64,000 bases of DNA, taken from the NCBI RefSeq assembly GCF_000332315.1, contig NZ_KB235941.1, positions 908,622 through 972,621 of the forward strand, written 5' to 3'. The notes under the pieces were generated by a model that had not been told where the DNA came from, ran no database searches, and saw only the letters and a list, made by a program, of their open reading frames with translations. This DNA is from Prochlorothrix hollandica PCC 9006 = CALU 1027. Lineage in GTDB: Bacteria > Cyanobacteriota > Cyanobacteriia > Prochlorotrichales > Prochlorotrichaceae. The first letter of the stretch is position 1. Each line of letters begins with the position of its first letter. Shown here one piece after another: positions 26,315 through 35,509 of the stretch. The translations under genes were made by a program, and so were the position numbers.

Positions 26315-26926
26315 ATGGCCGCAGTGGACTATCAGAAAAACAGCCTGGGGTGGCAGTGGGAACAGGGGACTCGGCGCATGGGGGAGTGGTGGGAACAGCG
26401 GTTTTCCCGGTTGGGGGATGCTGATCTGCCGGATTTGTCCCAGTGGTCTAGCCCAGAGTGGCTGGCGCGGGGACTGTTTGCCTTGATCGTGGGGGGATTG
26501 GTGGGCTGGTTGGGCTGGCACCTGTGGAAACTGCTGCGGCCCCAGTGGCAGCGCTGGCGACAACGCCAGGGGTTCTATGGCCCAGGGGCGATGGCTGCGC
26601 CCCACCCCAGTGCGGATCAGTTGATGCGCCAAGCCCAGCACTTCCAGCGTCAGGGAGACTATCAAGCTGCCTGTCGAGCTTTGTATTTGGGGTTTTTGCA
26701 ATGGTTGGCCGATCGCCCCCAACCCCATCAATCCATTCCCCAACAGCCCAGCCGCACCGATGGGGAATATGGGCAACTGTTGGAACCGGAACCCCAGGCC
26801 GCTGCGGGGCAAGTATTGCTGAAAACCCATGAGCGTTTGTGTTTCAGCAGTGCCCAGTTGACGGAGGCAGACTACCGAGCCTGTGAGGAAGCCTATGGTC
26901 GGTATACCCAGGGGAGGGCGGACTAA
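26315..26926 (+). CDS. DUF4129 domain protein
   Basis: The 203-residue protein has one hydrophobic segment (LARGLFALIVGGLVGWLGWHL, residues ~48-68), then a cytoplasmic DUF4129 region: LMRQAQHFQRQGDYQAACRALYLGFLQWL and LTEADYRACEEAYGRY. Such genes commonly accompany a DUF4350 gene and a MoxR ATPase/DUF58 pair; the last two are not in this window. I use the ATG at 26315. It overlaps the next gene by one base (TAATG), a sign of translational coupling. Function in the family is unestablished. Confidence 0.82.
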   Translation: MAAVDYQKNSLGWQWEQGTRRMGEWWEQRFSRLGDADLPDLSQWSSPEWLARGLFALIVGGLVGWLGWHLWKLLRPQWQRWRQRQGFYGPGAMAAPHPSADQLMRQAQHFQRQGDYQAACRALYLGFLQWLADRPQPHQSIPQQPSRTDGEYGQLLEPEPQAAAGQVLLKTHERLCFSSAQLTEADYRACEEAYGRYTQGRAD

Positions 26927-28089
26927 TGCAGGGGGGTGTGATGGGGGGACAACTGAAGGGCAGGATCTGGGCGGGGGTGGCGATCGCCGGGGCGGTGCTA
27001 GCCTTCGTCATGGTGTTGTGGGCACCGGTCCAGGGGAGCGGCAACCTACGGGGTTCCACCTATAGTCTTGCCCCCAGTGGCTATGGAGCTTGGTATGCCT
27101 ATATGGCGGAACGGGGAACGCCGGTTCAGCGTTGGGAGAAATCGATCGATGCCTGGACTGAAACAACTCCTGAGACGACTACGACATTAATACGCATTAA
27201 CGCTCAATCTCCCCGCGACTATGATGCCTACTTGGATCAACAGGAACTGGAGGATTGGGTGGCGACAGGCCATCGGTTGGTGGTGGTGGGGCGATCGGCT
27301 CCAGTAACCGAGGCTCCCTTTCGTACAGTACATGGCACCGATCAGGGGACGGTGGTGGTGGAAACAGCTCGCCGTCAGTCCCCAGGTTTAGACCAGGAGA
27401 TTGTGTTAGGGGATGGGTTTGGGGCGATCGTCACTCGCACTACCCTAGGTGAGGGGCAGTTGGTTGTGATCAATCCTCCCTATTTGGGGGCTAACGCTTA
27501 CCAGGGTGCGTCGGGTAACTTTGAATTTCTGGCCCAGGTGGTGAGTTCAGGGGAGGGTCCAGTGTGGGTGGATGAGTATCTCCATGGTTACCAGGAACTG
27601 GAGGCAGACGCTGGGGCAACCGCCACGGAATCGGGGGATTGGATCCAGTATCTGCTGGCCACGCCCCTGGGATTGATCCTGTTCCAGGGACTGGTGGCCC
27701 TAGGCTTAGGGGTGATCGCCCGTAACCGCCGTTTTGGGGTCAAGCTGCCCCTGGTGTCGCCAGTGGAGGACAACACAGCGGCCTATGTTCAAGCCCTAGG
27801 GGGGGTGTTGCGCAAGGCGGAGAGCCATGACTTTGTGGTGCAGATGCTCCAGCAGGCGGAGTTACAGCAGGTGTGTCGCCGCTTGGGGGTTGTGCCGCCA
27901 AAGGGGGAGGCAATGCCCGATCGCGATGCCTTACTCCAAGCCTGGTGCGACCAAACCGGTGGGTCGGCGGCGGATCTGGAGCCGTTACTGGATCCCCAGG
28001 GGCAACAGGGGGGAAGACGATGGACGGAAACCCAGTTATTGCGCTGGTTGGCCACGATCGCCCAGGTGCGCCGCCGCTTGCATCTCTAA
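26926..28089 (+). CDS. DUF4350 domain membrane protein
   Basis: The protein has an N-terminal transmembrane helix (IWAGVAIAGAVLAFVMVLWAP), a large extracytoplasmic or luminal region with the DUF4350 pattern SLAPSGYGAWYAYMAERGTPVQRW and DEYLHGYQE, and a second helix near residue 245 (LGLILFQGLVALGLGVIA) leading to a helical cytoplasmic tail. DUF4350 resembles glutamine-amidotransferase-like folds without a known activity. It starts at the overlapping ATG at 26926; a second ATG at 26941 is possible. It pairs with the DUF4129 gene. Confidence 0.82.
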   Translation: MQGGVMGGQLKGRIWAGVAIAGAVLAFVMVLWAPVQGSGNLRGSTYSLAPSGYGAWYAYMAERGTPVQRWEKSIDAWTETTPETTTTLIRINAQSPRDYDAYLDQQELEDWVATGHRLVVVGRSAPVTEAPFRTVHGTDQGTVVVETARRQSPGLDQEIVLGDGFGAIVTRTTLGEGQLVVINPPYLGANAYQGASGNFEFLAQVVSSGEGPVWVDEYLHGYQELEADAGATATESGDWIQYLLATPLGLILFQGLVALGLGVIARNRRFGVKLPLVSPVEDNTAAYVQALGGVLRKAESHDFVVQMLQQAELQQVCRRLGVVPPKGEAMPDRDALLQAWCDQTGGSAADLEPLLDPQGQQGGRRWTETQLLRWLATIAQVRRRLHL

Positions 28090-28124
28090 CAAAAGACCCT
28101 ATTCTCCCCCTCCTTGGATCTACC

Positions 28125-28236
28125 GGCTCTCCTTCGATTTAGGTGCAAATAGTATAGCTGGATACAAACTAAAGAGCTGAAACGGTAGGTTTATGGTGGG
28201 GGCGCTTAGCGCCCCCACCATAAACTCAGGAGAGCC
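28125..28236 (+). mobile_element. Family C MITE, copy 1 (112 bp)
   Basis: The element starts GGCTCTCCTTCGATTT and ends TAAACTCAGGAGAGCC, giving a terminal inverted repeat of about 9 bp. The centre is a perfect hairpin on GGTGGGGGCGCT. The copy at 41363-41474 has the same length in the opposite orientation and shares most bases, including GTGCAAATAGTATAGC. It lies between the convergent DUF4350 and DUF3352 genes. Confidence 0.8.
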
Positions 28237-28334
28237 GATCTACCGTGTACCCATAACGCGGAGGATGGCTAATCCTCTGCTGCGATCGCCCGGTCAAACC
28301 CACCCCTAGCCCCTCCGGAGGAGGGGAACAGGAT

Positions 28335-30008
28335 CTAGGGAGTTGACGTAGCGGGGGGTTCCAGGGAAACAAAGAGATCGATTTGACTGGTGTGGCGATC
28401 GCGTTGAGTGGTGGTGATCCCTAAGCTTTGGAGGGATTGCAGGGCCAAATCTGTTTCGCCGGGGAGTTGCTTGAGGGGTCCCAGCAGGGGGCTTTGGCTG
28501 AGTTGGGCCTCGCTACCGGCCACATTGAGGTAAAAATAGCCAGAATTGCGCTCCGGCAAGGCAGTAACCACAGCTTGGAAGGCGGGACTATCCTGAAGAC
28601 CACTGGTTTGGGGGGTGGTCATGGCTTCCACGGCGCTGGATCCGAGACCCATAAACAGGGAGTCCCCATCCAGCCAGCCATAGCCCAACAGCACCTCATT
28701 TTGGAAAAAGCCTTCCGGTAAGATCCACTGGGTCAGGGGTTGGCCAGCGTCAGTGGTGGACTGTTGCACCTGGAGATTACTGCGTTCCGCCAGACGATCG
28801 AGCTTGACCAGGGTGGCTTCGGTGGTGGGGCGATCGTTGCTATCCAAGATCAACGCAGCCCCCAGACCCACTTGGCCCATAATGCCGCCACTGCTGGGCA
28901 GTGCCCCCAGGGCAAACTCCCCCGTCATCCAACTGAAGAGATCGCGATCGGGATCCAAATCAAATTCCTGGAACCGACGGCGCACATTGTCCAAGGTTAG
29001 GGCCAACTGGGGGTTGCCCTCCGACTGTTGCACATAGGTTTGCCAGAGGCTCCCTAGATTTTGGCCATTGAACAGGGCCACGGTGGAGGCGGGAAAATGC
29101 TCCAGGACCTGACCGGGGGCTGGCTCAAAGGCGACCCCTTCCAGGCTGGGATCCAGCTTGACCACGGCCTGAAAGCGCACCCCTTGATCCTCCAAGGCTA
29201 GGGCGGCACTAACCCCCCCAAACTGTTGTAACTGGCTCAGGGTTTCGGGGGGCAAGGGGGCCGCATTGGGGGAAGCCACCAATAACTGGTTCAGCAGCGC
29301 CCCATAGTCGGGGACATAGACCTGGAGCACCGGGTTGTCCAGGTTGAGGGTTCCCTGGAGGGCTTGGGTTACCCCTGGTTGATCCCCCAGGGCATCTCCC
29401 CCTTGGAAGGTGTCGATCGTTTGCTCAATGGATTGTCGCTCCAGGGATAGGGCCAAAAAATTGCCCAGTACCGCACTATAGAGGGTCTGATCATCCAGGG
29501 TGAGGGCCGACACCTCCACCCCCTGATAGTCACTGGTTTGCAGTTGAGTGTCGGGTTGTTCCTGAAGCTGGCGAGCAAAGGCTTGGGCCTTGAGGGGATC
29601 ACCAATGCCCACCAACAGCAACAGGTTAAAATCCCCGTCAGACCGCACCGCCATGGGGGGCAACAGGGACAGCATCACCCCATTGACCCAGGGTTGAACA
29701 TCGGCGGCATAGGTCAGGTTCCGGGATCCCAGCACCTCCTGCTCTAGGGTGGCCAAGGGTTCAGTCACTAGGGCTTGCAGTGCCGGGTTGTCCAGGGATT
29801 GCCACTGGCTCCAGGGTTCGTCCTGGGTCGAGACATAGGTGGCCATGAGGGCTTGGGACGGTAGGAGGGCAGCGGCCCCCAACAGGCGATCGCGATCGCC
29901 CAGGGCCGTGGGACGGAGACGGAAATACCAATAGCCCGCTGCCCCTGTGGCGGCGATCGCCAGGGCAGCAGCCCCCACTTTCAGGATGCGTTTTCCCCCG
30001 TAACTCAT
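28335..30008 (-). CDS. DUF3352 domain protein (membrane-anchored)
   Basis: The 557-residue protein begins with a single membrane anchor or signal (VGAAALAIAATGAAGYWYF, residues ~11-29) and then LLPSQALMATYVSTQDEPWSQW, typical of cyanobacterial DUF3352 proteins. The rest is a soluble, likely periplasmic or luminal region with low complexity in Gln, Leu and Gly. The family has no proven function. The next gene upstream, lgt, is divergent. Confidence 0.82.
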   Translation of the reverse strand: MSYGGKRILKVGAAALAIAATGAAGYWYFRLRPTALGDRDRLLGAAALLPSQALMATYVSTQDEPWSQWQSLDNPALQALVTEPLATLEQEVLGSRNLTYAADVQPWVNGVMLSLLPPMAVRSDGDFNLLLLVGIGDPLKAQAFARQLQEQPDTQLQTSDYQGVEVSALTLDDQTLYSAVLGNFLALSLERQSIEQTIDTFQGGDALGDQPGVTQALQGTLNLDNPVLQVYVPDYGALLNQLLVASPNAAPLPPETLSQLQQFGGVSAALALEDQGVRFQAVVKLDPSLEGVAFEPAPGQVLEHFPASTVALFNGQNLGSLWQTYVQQSEGNPQLALTLDNVRRRFQEFDLDPDRDLFSWMTGEFALGALPSSGGIMGQVGLGAALILDSNDRPTTEATLVKLDRLAERSNLQVQQSTTDAGQPLTQWILPEGFFQNEVLLGYGWLDGDSLFMGLGSSAVEAMTTPQTSGLQDSPAFQAVVTALPERNSGYFYLNVAGSEAQLSQSPLLGPLKQLPGETDLALQSLQSLGITTTQRDRHTSQIDLFVSLEPPATSTP

Positions 30009-30344
30009 GGATAGATGTTCTCCTGCGGCTATGAAACAAGACTGGAATGCCCCCTAGTCTAGGGTATATCTCCCCTGGGTTCAGGAACTGTGGCCTAAGA
30101 TCTCCAGACCCCCACCCTCCCCCAGCGGCCCTAGGGGGACAGAGGCGGTATACACTGACAAAGGTTGGTACCCCCCCCAACCTCAGCCACCGTCATCCGG
30201 CTGACCGCTTCAATCGGGACAAGATTCACGGGACAAGATTCACGGGATAATGGGGCGCTCCGCGCCCCACTGTCCTGGCTGAAGTTGATACCCCGTCATC
30301 CTAGCCCTAGAGAGTTCCCAAGTCCCCTATGTTCCCTTGTTTTC
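30009..30344. other. Divergent intergenic region DUF3352-lgt
   Basis: 336 bp without a gene. A family E palindrome occupies 30215-30294, with its GGGACAAGATTCAC unit duplicated. The promoters of both flanking genes must be here. Confidence 0.55.
30215..30294 (+). repeat. Palindromic repeat, family E
   Basis: GGGACAAGATTCAC is repeated, then GGATAATGGGGCGCTCCGCG and CCCCACTGTCCTGGCTGAAG, closing with TTGATACCCC. It matches 57932-58010 and 62778-62855 in the same orientation. Confidence 0.75.
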
Positions 30345-31190
30345 ATGTATCCACCTGTCGATCCCATTATTTTTGAAGTCGGTCCCCTGGCCCTGCGCTG
30401 GTATGGACTGCTGATGGTCACTGCCATTTTCACCGGATCGACCCTAGCCAGCCGCTTCCTGAGCCGTAACGGTCAGGATCCCGATGACTTTTGGGATATG
30501 TTGGTGTGGGTACTGATCCCCAGCCTGATAGGGGCGCGGCTCTACTATGTCTTTATCCAATCGCCCCGAGGACCTGAAGGGCTGGGCTACTACCTCAGCC
30601 ACCCCGCTAGTATTTTCCGAGTTTGGGAAGGGGGGATCCATATTTTTGGAGCCTTGATCGTGGGAGGCGCGGCGGTGTGGCTCTATAGCCGGGTGCGTCA
30701 GTTGCCGGTGTTGCTCTATTTGGATGCGATCGGCCTTGCCCTACCCCTATCCCAAGCCATCGGACGTTGGGGTAATTTCATTAACCAAGAACTCTATGGT
30801 CCCCCCACCACCCTACCCTGGGGATTGCGCATTGATGCCCCCCACCGTATCCCTCCCTTCACGGATCTGGTGACCTATCCCGACACGGTGCGGTTTCATC
30901 CCCTCTTTCTCTATGAATCCCTCTGGAATTTTTTGGGATTCGCCCTCCTGTTTTGGATCTCCCGCCGCTTTGCTCAACACCTGAAACCGGGGGATTTGAT
31001 CTTGTCTTATCTGATGGTTTATCCCCTGGGGCGCTTTTTCATAGAGTTGCTGCGGACAGATTCCTGGTTTTTTCCCGGTACCCCGTTTAATGCCGTTCAT
31101 ATTTTCTGTGCCATTGCCGTGGTGGGGGCTGGTATCACCCTCTATAACCGCCATGGTGAAGCCCTGAGACAGGCATTCAAGGGTCATTAA
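30345..31190 (+). CDS. lgt: Prolipoprotein diacylglyceryl transferase
   Basis: Lgt transfers diacylglycerol to the cysteine of prolipoproteins in the cytoplasmic membrane. The signature region GRWGNFINQELYGPPT (family G-R-[x]-G-N-F-x-N) is at about residues 142-157. An N-terminal YGLLMV segment, LIGARLYYV, and the C-terminal FHPLFLYES and GRFFIELLRTD motifs are all typical. I use the ATG at 30345 (MYPPVDP); the longer ORF upstream runs through a repeat. The 281-residue length is normal. Confidence 0.95.
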   Translation: MYPPVDPIIFEVGPLALRWYGLLMVTAIFTGSTLASRFLSRNGQDPDDFWDMLVWVLIPSLIGARLYYVFIQSPRGPEGLGYYLSHPASIFRVWEGGIHIFGALIVGGAAVWLYSRVRQLPVLLYLDAIGLALPLSQAIGRWGNFINQELYGPPTTLPWGLRIDAPHRIPPFTDLVTYPDTVRFHPLFLYESLWNFLGFALLFWISRRFAQHLKPGDLILSYLMVYPLGRFFIELLRTDSWFFPGTPFNAVHIFCAIAVVGAGITLYNRHGEALRQAFKGH

Positions 31191-31257
31191 GGGGGTGCCG
31201 CTTTGGCAGCCCTCACCTTGCCTAGTCCCACCCCCTCTATGTCCCTGTTGCGTCTTT

Positions 31258-31530
31258 GACATGCTCCCCGACCTAAAGGTGCGGGGATTCTCCGACTAGG
31301 CGAATAGTCCAAGCTGTTCGCTGTACGGCTGGCTAGACAAAGCAGTCGGATTGCCAGAATACTGGTCTTACGCCCGTTCTTTGTCCATTTAGAGTCTTGG
31401 ATTAGCTCCAACCCAGACTTTTATCGTGCTTTTATGCCAATTAAAATAGCATAGATGGAGAAGGCTGGATAGATCAGTTGCAGGAAGAAAAGCCGTCCTA
31501 GAAGGACGGGGCTTTAGACCCAGATTTTAG
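31258..31530 (+). mobile_element. IS200/IS605-like non-autonomous remnant upstream of thrB
   Basis: The left part has a hairpin at CATGCTCCCCGACCTAAAGG (CCCCGACC paired loosely with GGTGCGGGG), a common cyanobacterial IS605 left-end form. The right part has GCCGTCCTAGAAGGACGGGG followed by CTTTAGACC, a right-end hairpin. The interior of about 200 bp is A/T-rich and codes for nothing recognisable. The right end lies within 20 bp of the thrB start codon. The sequence differs from the 298-bp pair at 12.5 and 55.4 kb, so it is a separate family member. Confidence 0.6.
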
Positions 31531-31536
31531 GTAACC

Positions 31537-32457
31537 ATGGCCATTACTGTCACTGTTCCCGCCACCACCGCCAACCTTGGACCCGGTTTTGACTGTCTGG
31601 GAGCCGCCCTCAGCCTCTATAATTCCTTCACCTTCAGCCTTTTAGCCCCAGAAACTCAGGACTATCCCCAGATTTTTGTGGAAGGCTCCGGTTCTTCCAG
31701 TCTGTCCCTGGGCAGTGACAACTTGCTCTACCAGGCCATTGTGCGGTTTTATCAAGCTTTGGGGCAAACCCCCCCTCCCCTGCACATCAGCATCCAGATG
31801 GGGGTGCCCTTGGCGCGGGGATTGGGTAGTTCCGCCACGGCGATCGTGGGGGGGCTGGTGGGAGCCAATGTCCTGGCCGGAGAGCCACTGAGTCCAGCCC
31901 AGATCAGGGACCTCGCCATTGAACTGGAGGGGCATCCGGACAATGTGGTGCCCGCCCAACAGGGGGGCTGTTGCCTTGCGGCCACAGGTATGGCGGGGGA
32001 TCAGGATTGGCAAATTTCTGAGGTTCCCTGGCACCCTGCCCTGGTGCCGGTGGTGGCCATCCCCCAGTTTGAGCTATCCACGGAAAAAGCCCGTCAGGTC
32101 TTGCCCAGCACCTACAGCCGCGCCGATGCCATCTTTAATGCGGCCCATGTGGGGCTATTGCTGCGGGGATTGGACAGTGGCCATGGGCCTTGGTTACGGG
32201 CAGCGCTCCAGGATCGGATCCACCAGCCCTACCGCCAGAGTTTGATCCCTGGGTTTGCGGCGGTCCACCAGGCCGCGATCGCCGCCGGAGCCTATGGACT
32301 GGTGATCAGTGGAGCTGGACCCACCCTCTTAGCCTTAACCACGCCAGACAAGGGGGAGGGGGTGGCCCAGGCCATGGCCCAGGCTTGGGAGTCGGCCCAG
32401 GCGACGGTGCAGGTGCTGGCCTTGGATCGATCGGGGGCCAAGGTTCAGGTGACCTAG
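31537..32457 (+). CDS. thrB: Homoserine kinase
   Basis: ThrB phosphorylates homoserine in threonine synthesis. It is a GHMP kinase: the N-terminal [16 protein letters not shown], the ATP-binding loop [16 protein letters not shown] (residues ~90-105), and a C-terminal [11 protein letters not shown] are diagnostic. The 306-residue length is normal. An IS605-like remnant sits just upstream of the start, so its promoter may lie within or have been replaced by that element. After the stop, GTGAGCTAGAG-like units are tandemly repeated. Confidence 0.96.
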   Translation: MAITVTVPATTANLGPGFDCLGAALSLYNSFTFSLLAPETQDYPQIFVEGSGSSSLSLGSDNLLYQAIVRFYQALGQTPPPLHISIQMGVPLARGLGSSATAIVGGLVGANVLAGEPLSPAQIRDLAIELEGHPDNVVPAQQGGCCLAATGMAGDQDWQISEVPWHPALVPVVAIPQFELSTEKARQVLPSTYSRADAIFNAAHVGLLLRGLDSGHGPWLRAALQDRIHQPYRQSLIPGFAAVHQAAIAAGAYGLVISGAGPTLLALTTPDKGEGVAQAMAQAWESAQATVQVLALDRSGAKVQVT

Positions 32458-32459
32458 GG

Positions 32460-32519
32460 GTGCTTTAGGCGTGAGCTAGAGGTGAGCTAGAGGTGAGCTA
32501 GGAGTGACCTAGGGGTGAC
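32460..32519. repeat. 11-bp tandem repeat between thrB and the ABC exporter
   Basis: GTGAGCTAGAG and GTGACCTAGGG variants recur about five times in the 60 bp separating these convergent genes. Confidence 0.7.
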
Positions 32520-34316
32520 CTAAGATCGCACCACCGCTTCCAGGGTTTGCCGATCCCACAGCGATCGATACAATCCCCCCTCTGCCAATAAGTCCTGATG
32601 GCTGCCAGCCTGGATAATGCGGCCTTGATCCATGACCAAAATGCGATCGGCGATGGCCGCTGCGGATAGCTGGTGGGAAATAAAGATCACCGTCTTGCGC
32701 TGGCTACCCTGGGAGAGGTTGTGCAAAATGGCGGTGGCGGTTTGATTGTCCACACTGGACAGAGCATCATCCAGAATCAAAATCGGCGCATCCATCAACA
32801 GGGCGCGGGCCAGGGCGGTGCGTTGCCGTTGTCCCCCCGATAGGGTAATGCCCCGCTCCCCCACCAGGGTGTCATAGGTTTGGGGGAAATTGAGAATTTC
32901 TAGGTGGATTTGGGCTGCTTGGGCCGCTGCTTGCACCTCATCTTGGCTGCGCAGGGGATCCCCATAGCGGACATTCTCCCGAATCGTTGTGCTGAATAAA
33001 AAGCTCTCCTGGGGCACATAGGCGATGACCCGCCGCAGGCTATCTAAGGTAATGCGGGTGACATCGATGCCCTCCAAAAACAATTGTCCGGGGGCAACAT
33101 TCAACAGCCGAGGCAGCACATTGGCCAAGGTGGACTTACCGGAACCAATGGGACCGACGATCGCCACGGTTTCCCCCGGCGCAATCTGGAAGGACACCTC
33201 CTGGAGGGCGGGAGTCGCCGCACCGGGATAGGTCAGGGTCAGATGGTCGGCCTTCAGCCACCCTTGCACCTCTGCGGGATCCAAGACGAGGGCATCCGCT
33301 GCATCCCGAATCTTGGTTTCCGCTAAAAGAATGGTCTCAATGCGATCGATGCTCACTTCCCCCCGTTGATAGGCGGTCAGGGTGAACCCCAACAGCGCCG
33401 TGGGAAAAACCATGCGTTCCGCATAGAGAATGAGGGCGATGAAGCTGCCCACCGTCAGGCTCCCGGCAGGCATGGGGGCGGTGGACTCCAGAGTAATGGA
33501 TCCCGCGCCAAAGGCCAGCAACACCAACAGACTGACACTGGCCAGCCCCTCCAGCAGGGGAAACAGCATGTTGCGGGTTTTAGCCAGTTTGAGATTGGCC
33601 TGGAGCAGGCGATCGTTAATGACCCGGAAAGCCCGCCGCTCGTTGTCTTCCTGGGCGTAAATCTTGATCAGTCCGATGCCGCTGAGATCTTCCTGCACCA
33701 GTTCGCTGAGGTGGGACAGGGCTTCCTGCACGTCTCCCTGCTGCACCCGCAGGCGATCGCTAAACAACATCACCATGAATAACATCAGGGGATAGACGGC
33801 GATCGCCATTAAACTCAGGCGCACATTAATCAAGAGCATCATGGGCAGGGTGAAGCCATAGGCAAAGAAGGTATTGACTAAGCTCAACACCGCAAACCCC
33901 AGTAACCGCCGAATATTGTCCACATCGCTGGTGGAGCGGTTAATAAGGTCGCCAATGGTATTGCGGGCAAAGTAGGCCGGGTCTAAGGTGAGCAAATGCT
34001 CGAAAATCGTTTGCTTCAGGTCAAATTCCACCCGACGACCCACCCCAAAGATCAACATGCGGGAGGTCATGCGCATCACCCACATCACCGAAGCCAACAC
34101 CAACACCAGGGGCACCAAGGCCAGGAGGCGATCGAGGTTGAAGTCGCCTTGCAATTCATCCACCCCGTCCCGAATGATCAGGGGAATATAGACCCCCAAC
34201 AGGTTCACCCCCAACAGAGTAACAATGCCGGCAATCGTGACGGTGCGGTGGGTTCGGAGGTAGCCCAGCAGTTTGCGGAAACGACTGTAGGAACCAGATG
34301 CAGGGGAATAAGCCAT
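32520..34316 (-). CDS. ABC exporter, fused permease and ATPase (MsbA/MdlB type)
   Basis: The 598-residue half-transporter has six membrane segments in residues ~20-310 and an ATPase domain from ~345. Walker A is GPIGSGKST, the signature LSGGQRQR, Walker B ILILDDALSSVD and the H-loop ISHQLS. The class exports lipids, drugs or peptides and acts as a homo- or heterodimer; the substrate cannot be told. It has no clear operon partner. Confidence 0.9.
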   Translation of the reverse strand: MAYSPASGSYSRFRKLLGYLRTHRTVTIAGIVTLLGVNLLGVYIPLIIRDGVDELQGDFNLDRLLALVPLVLVLASVMWVMRMTSRMLIFGVGRRVEFDLKQTIFEHLLTLDPAYFARNTIGDLINRSTSDVDNIRRLLGFAVLSLVNTFFAYGFTLPMMLLINVRLSLMAIAVYPLMLFMVMLFSDRLRVQQGDVQEALSHLSELVQEDLSGIGLIKIYAQEDNERRAFRVINDRLLQANLKLAKTRNMLFPLLEGLASVSLLVLLAFGAGSITLESTAPMPAGSLTVGSFIALILYAERMVFPTALLGFTLTAYQRGEVSIDRIETILLAETKIRDAADALVLDPAEVQGWLKADHLTLTYPGAATPALQEVSFQIAPGETVAIVGPIGSGKSTLANVLPRLLNVAPGQLFLEGIDVTRITLDSLRRVIAYVPQESFLFSTTIRENVRYGDPLRSQDEVQAAAQAAQIHLEILNFPQTYDTLVGERGITLSGGQRQRTALARALLMDAPILILDDALSSVDNQTATAILHNLSQGSQRKTVIFISHQLSAAAIADRILVMDQGRIIQAGSHQDLLAEGGLYRSLWDRQTLEAVVRS

Positions 34317-34622
34317 GGATAACGGGGGTGCAAAAGGGGAACGGGGTTTGGGAAGGCAGAACGCTGTCGCGCCCTAACCGGGGGTTTCTGAGTCTATAGC
34401 AATCCTAAATCAGTTGTAGGCATCTCTATGGCTGAAACCCTTGGTGTGCCCCCGCAGGGGGCACACCACACGACCCATTTCGGACTGCTGTATAGCAATT
34501 GTAGACGGGATAGTGGGGGTGGCAGCGTCGGGGTGAGGGGGGCTACGAACCCAGGGCTAGGATCAGCCCCGCCAGGGTTGGGGGATTTGGCGGGGCGATC
34601 GGGAACAGCAAACCCAGGGACG
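34317..34622. other. Intergenic region between ABC exporter and HD gene
   Basis: 306 bp containing one family A element (34397-34490) and a GC-rich stretch without a recognisable gene. Both flanking genes are on the minus strand, so the element sits upstream of the exporter. Confidence 0.55.
34397..34490 (+). mobile_element. Family A MITE, copy 2 (94 bp)
   Basis: It starts TAGCAATCCTAAATCAGTTG and ends CATTTCGGACTGCTG, flanked by TA at 34395-34396 and 34491-34492. It is five bases shorter than the other copies and slightly diverged at the ends. It lies 80 bp upstream of the exporter start. Confidence 0.82.
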
Positions 34623-35288
34623 CTAAGCATCCAGGGCGGTGGTCAGCGCCGCCATCGAACTCTCCAGGTTTTGCCGCGCCCGGTCTTCCCACTGCTGCCG
34701 CCCATAGGCCGTGTGGTAGATGAAATTGCGTTGCCAAAACTGCTGTAAAACTCTCTGGCGACCCACCTGGAACTCAGAATCGGGAATAATGGCATATTCT
34801 TGGCGAATTTGGCATTCATAGCCCTGAAACTGGATCCAGGGTGCCCCCAAAATGGCCAGGTCTAGATCCAAAAGCCAAGGGGTCAGGCCATCCCCAAGGG
34901 TGAGGTCTGGCGGGCTGGAACCATGGGCCGTTGTTGTAATCAGGTGCTGAATGGGGGCGATCGTGGCCTCGGCAACCCCCGTTGCGGCCAAGGCTTGCCC
35001 CGCCCATTGGCTACTCTGATCTTCATTGTCCGATCGGGTCACGTCATAAACCCCGTCATGGCACCATAGGGCCATTTCCAAGCAAAAGCGATCCCTGGGG
35101 GTCCAGGGGGGTCTTTGGTGGAGGGGCACCTGATCCAAGGCTTGGAAACAGGCTTCCAGGTGGTCCAGGGTGTGATAGACCCGGTGGGGTTCCCCATAAC
35201 GGCGGCGGAGATCGGCCCAAAAGGTCGGGGGAGCCGATCGCCCCACCCAGCCCCAGGTTTGCTGCCAGCGGCGATCGAGACTAAGCAT
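34623..35288 (-). CDS. HD-domain predicted metal-dependent phosphohydrolase
   Basis: The 221-residue protein has RVYHTLDHLEACFQAL (first metal-binding His), MALWCHDGVYD (the HD pair) and a later LDLDLAILGA. This arrangement is that of small bacterial HD-domain phosphohydrolases of unknown substrate. There is no neighbour that suggests a pathway. Confidence 0.8.
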   Translation of the reverse strand: MLSLDRRWQQTWGWVGRSAPPTFWADLRRRYGEPHRVYHTLDHLEACFQALDQVPLHQRPPWTPRDRFCLEMALWCHDGVYDVTRSDNEDQSSQWAGQALAATGVAEATIAPIQHLITTTAHGSSPPDLTLGDGLTPWLLDLDLAILGAPWIQFQGYECQIRQEYAIIPDSEFQVGRQRVLQQFWQRNFIYHTAYGRQQWEDRARQNLESSMAALTTALDA

Positions 35289-35509
35289 CCATACCCATCC
35301 TTTACAATTCAGCTACAGTTCAGCTACATTTCACCGTTCATCATGCCCAGGCTGGTCCCGGTGCCCAGGGGAGCATCAGGGTTCTAGGGGGCGACTGCAC
35401 CGCCTCCCCCCAACCTGTTCTACCCCCCATGCTGGATCCCCATTTGCGATAGGCTAGGATCGGTGGCTCATCCCCCCCGATCTTCCCTCGGCCTATTCCC
35501 CTTGTTCCC

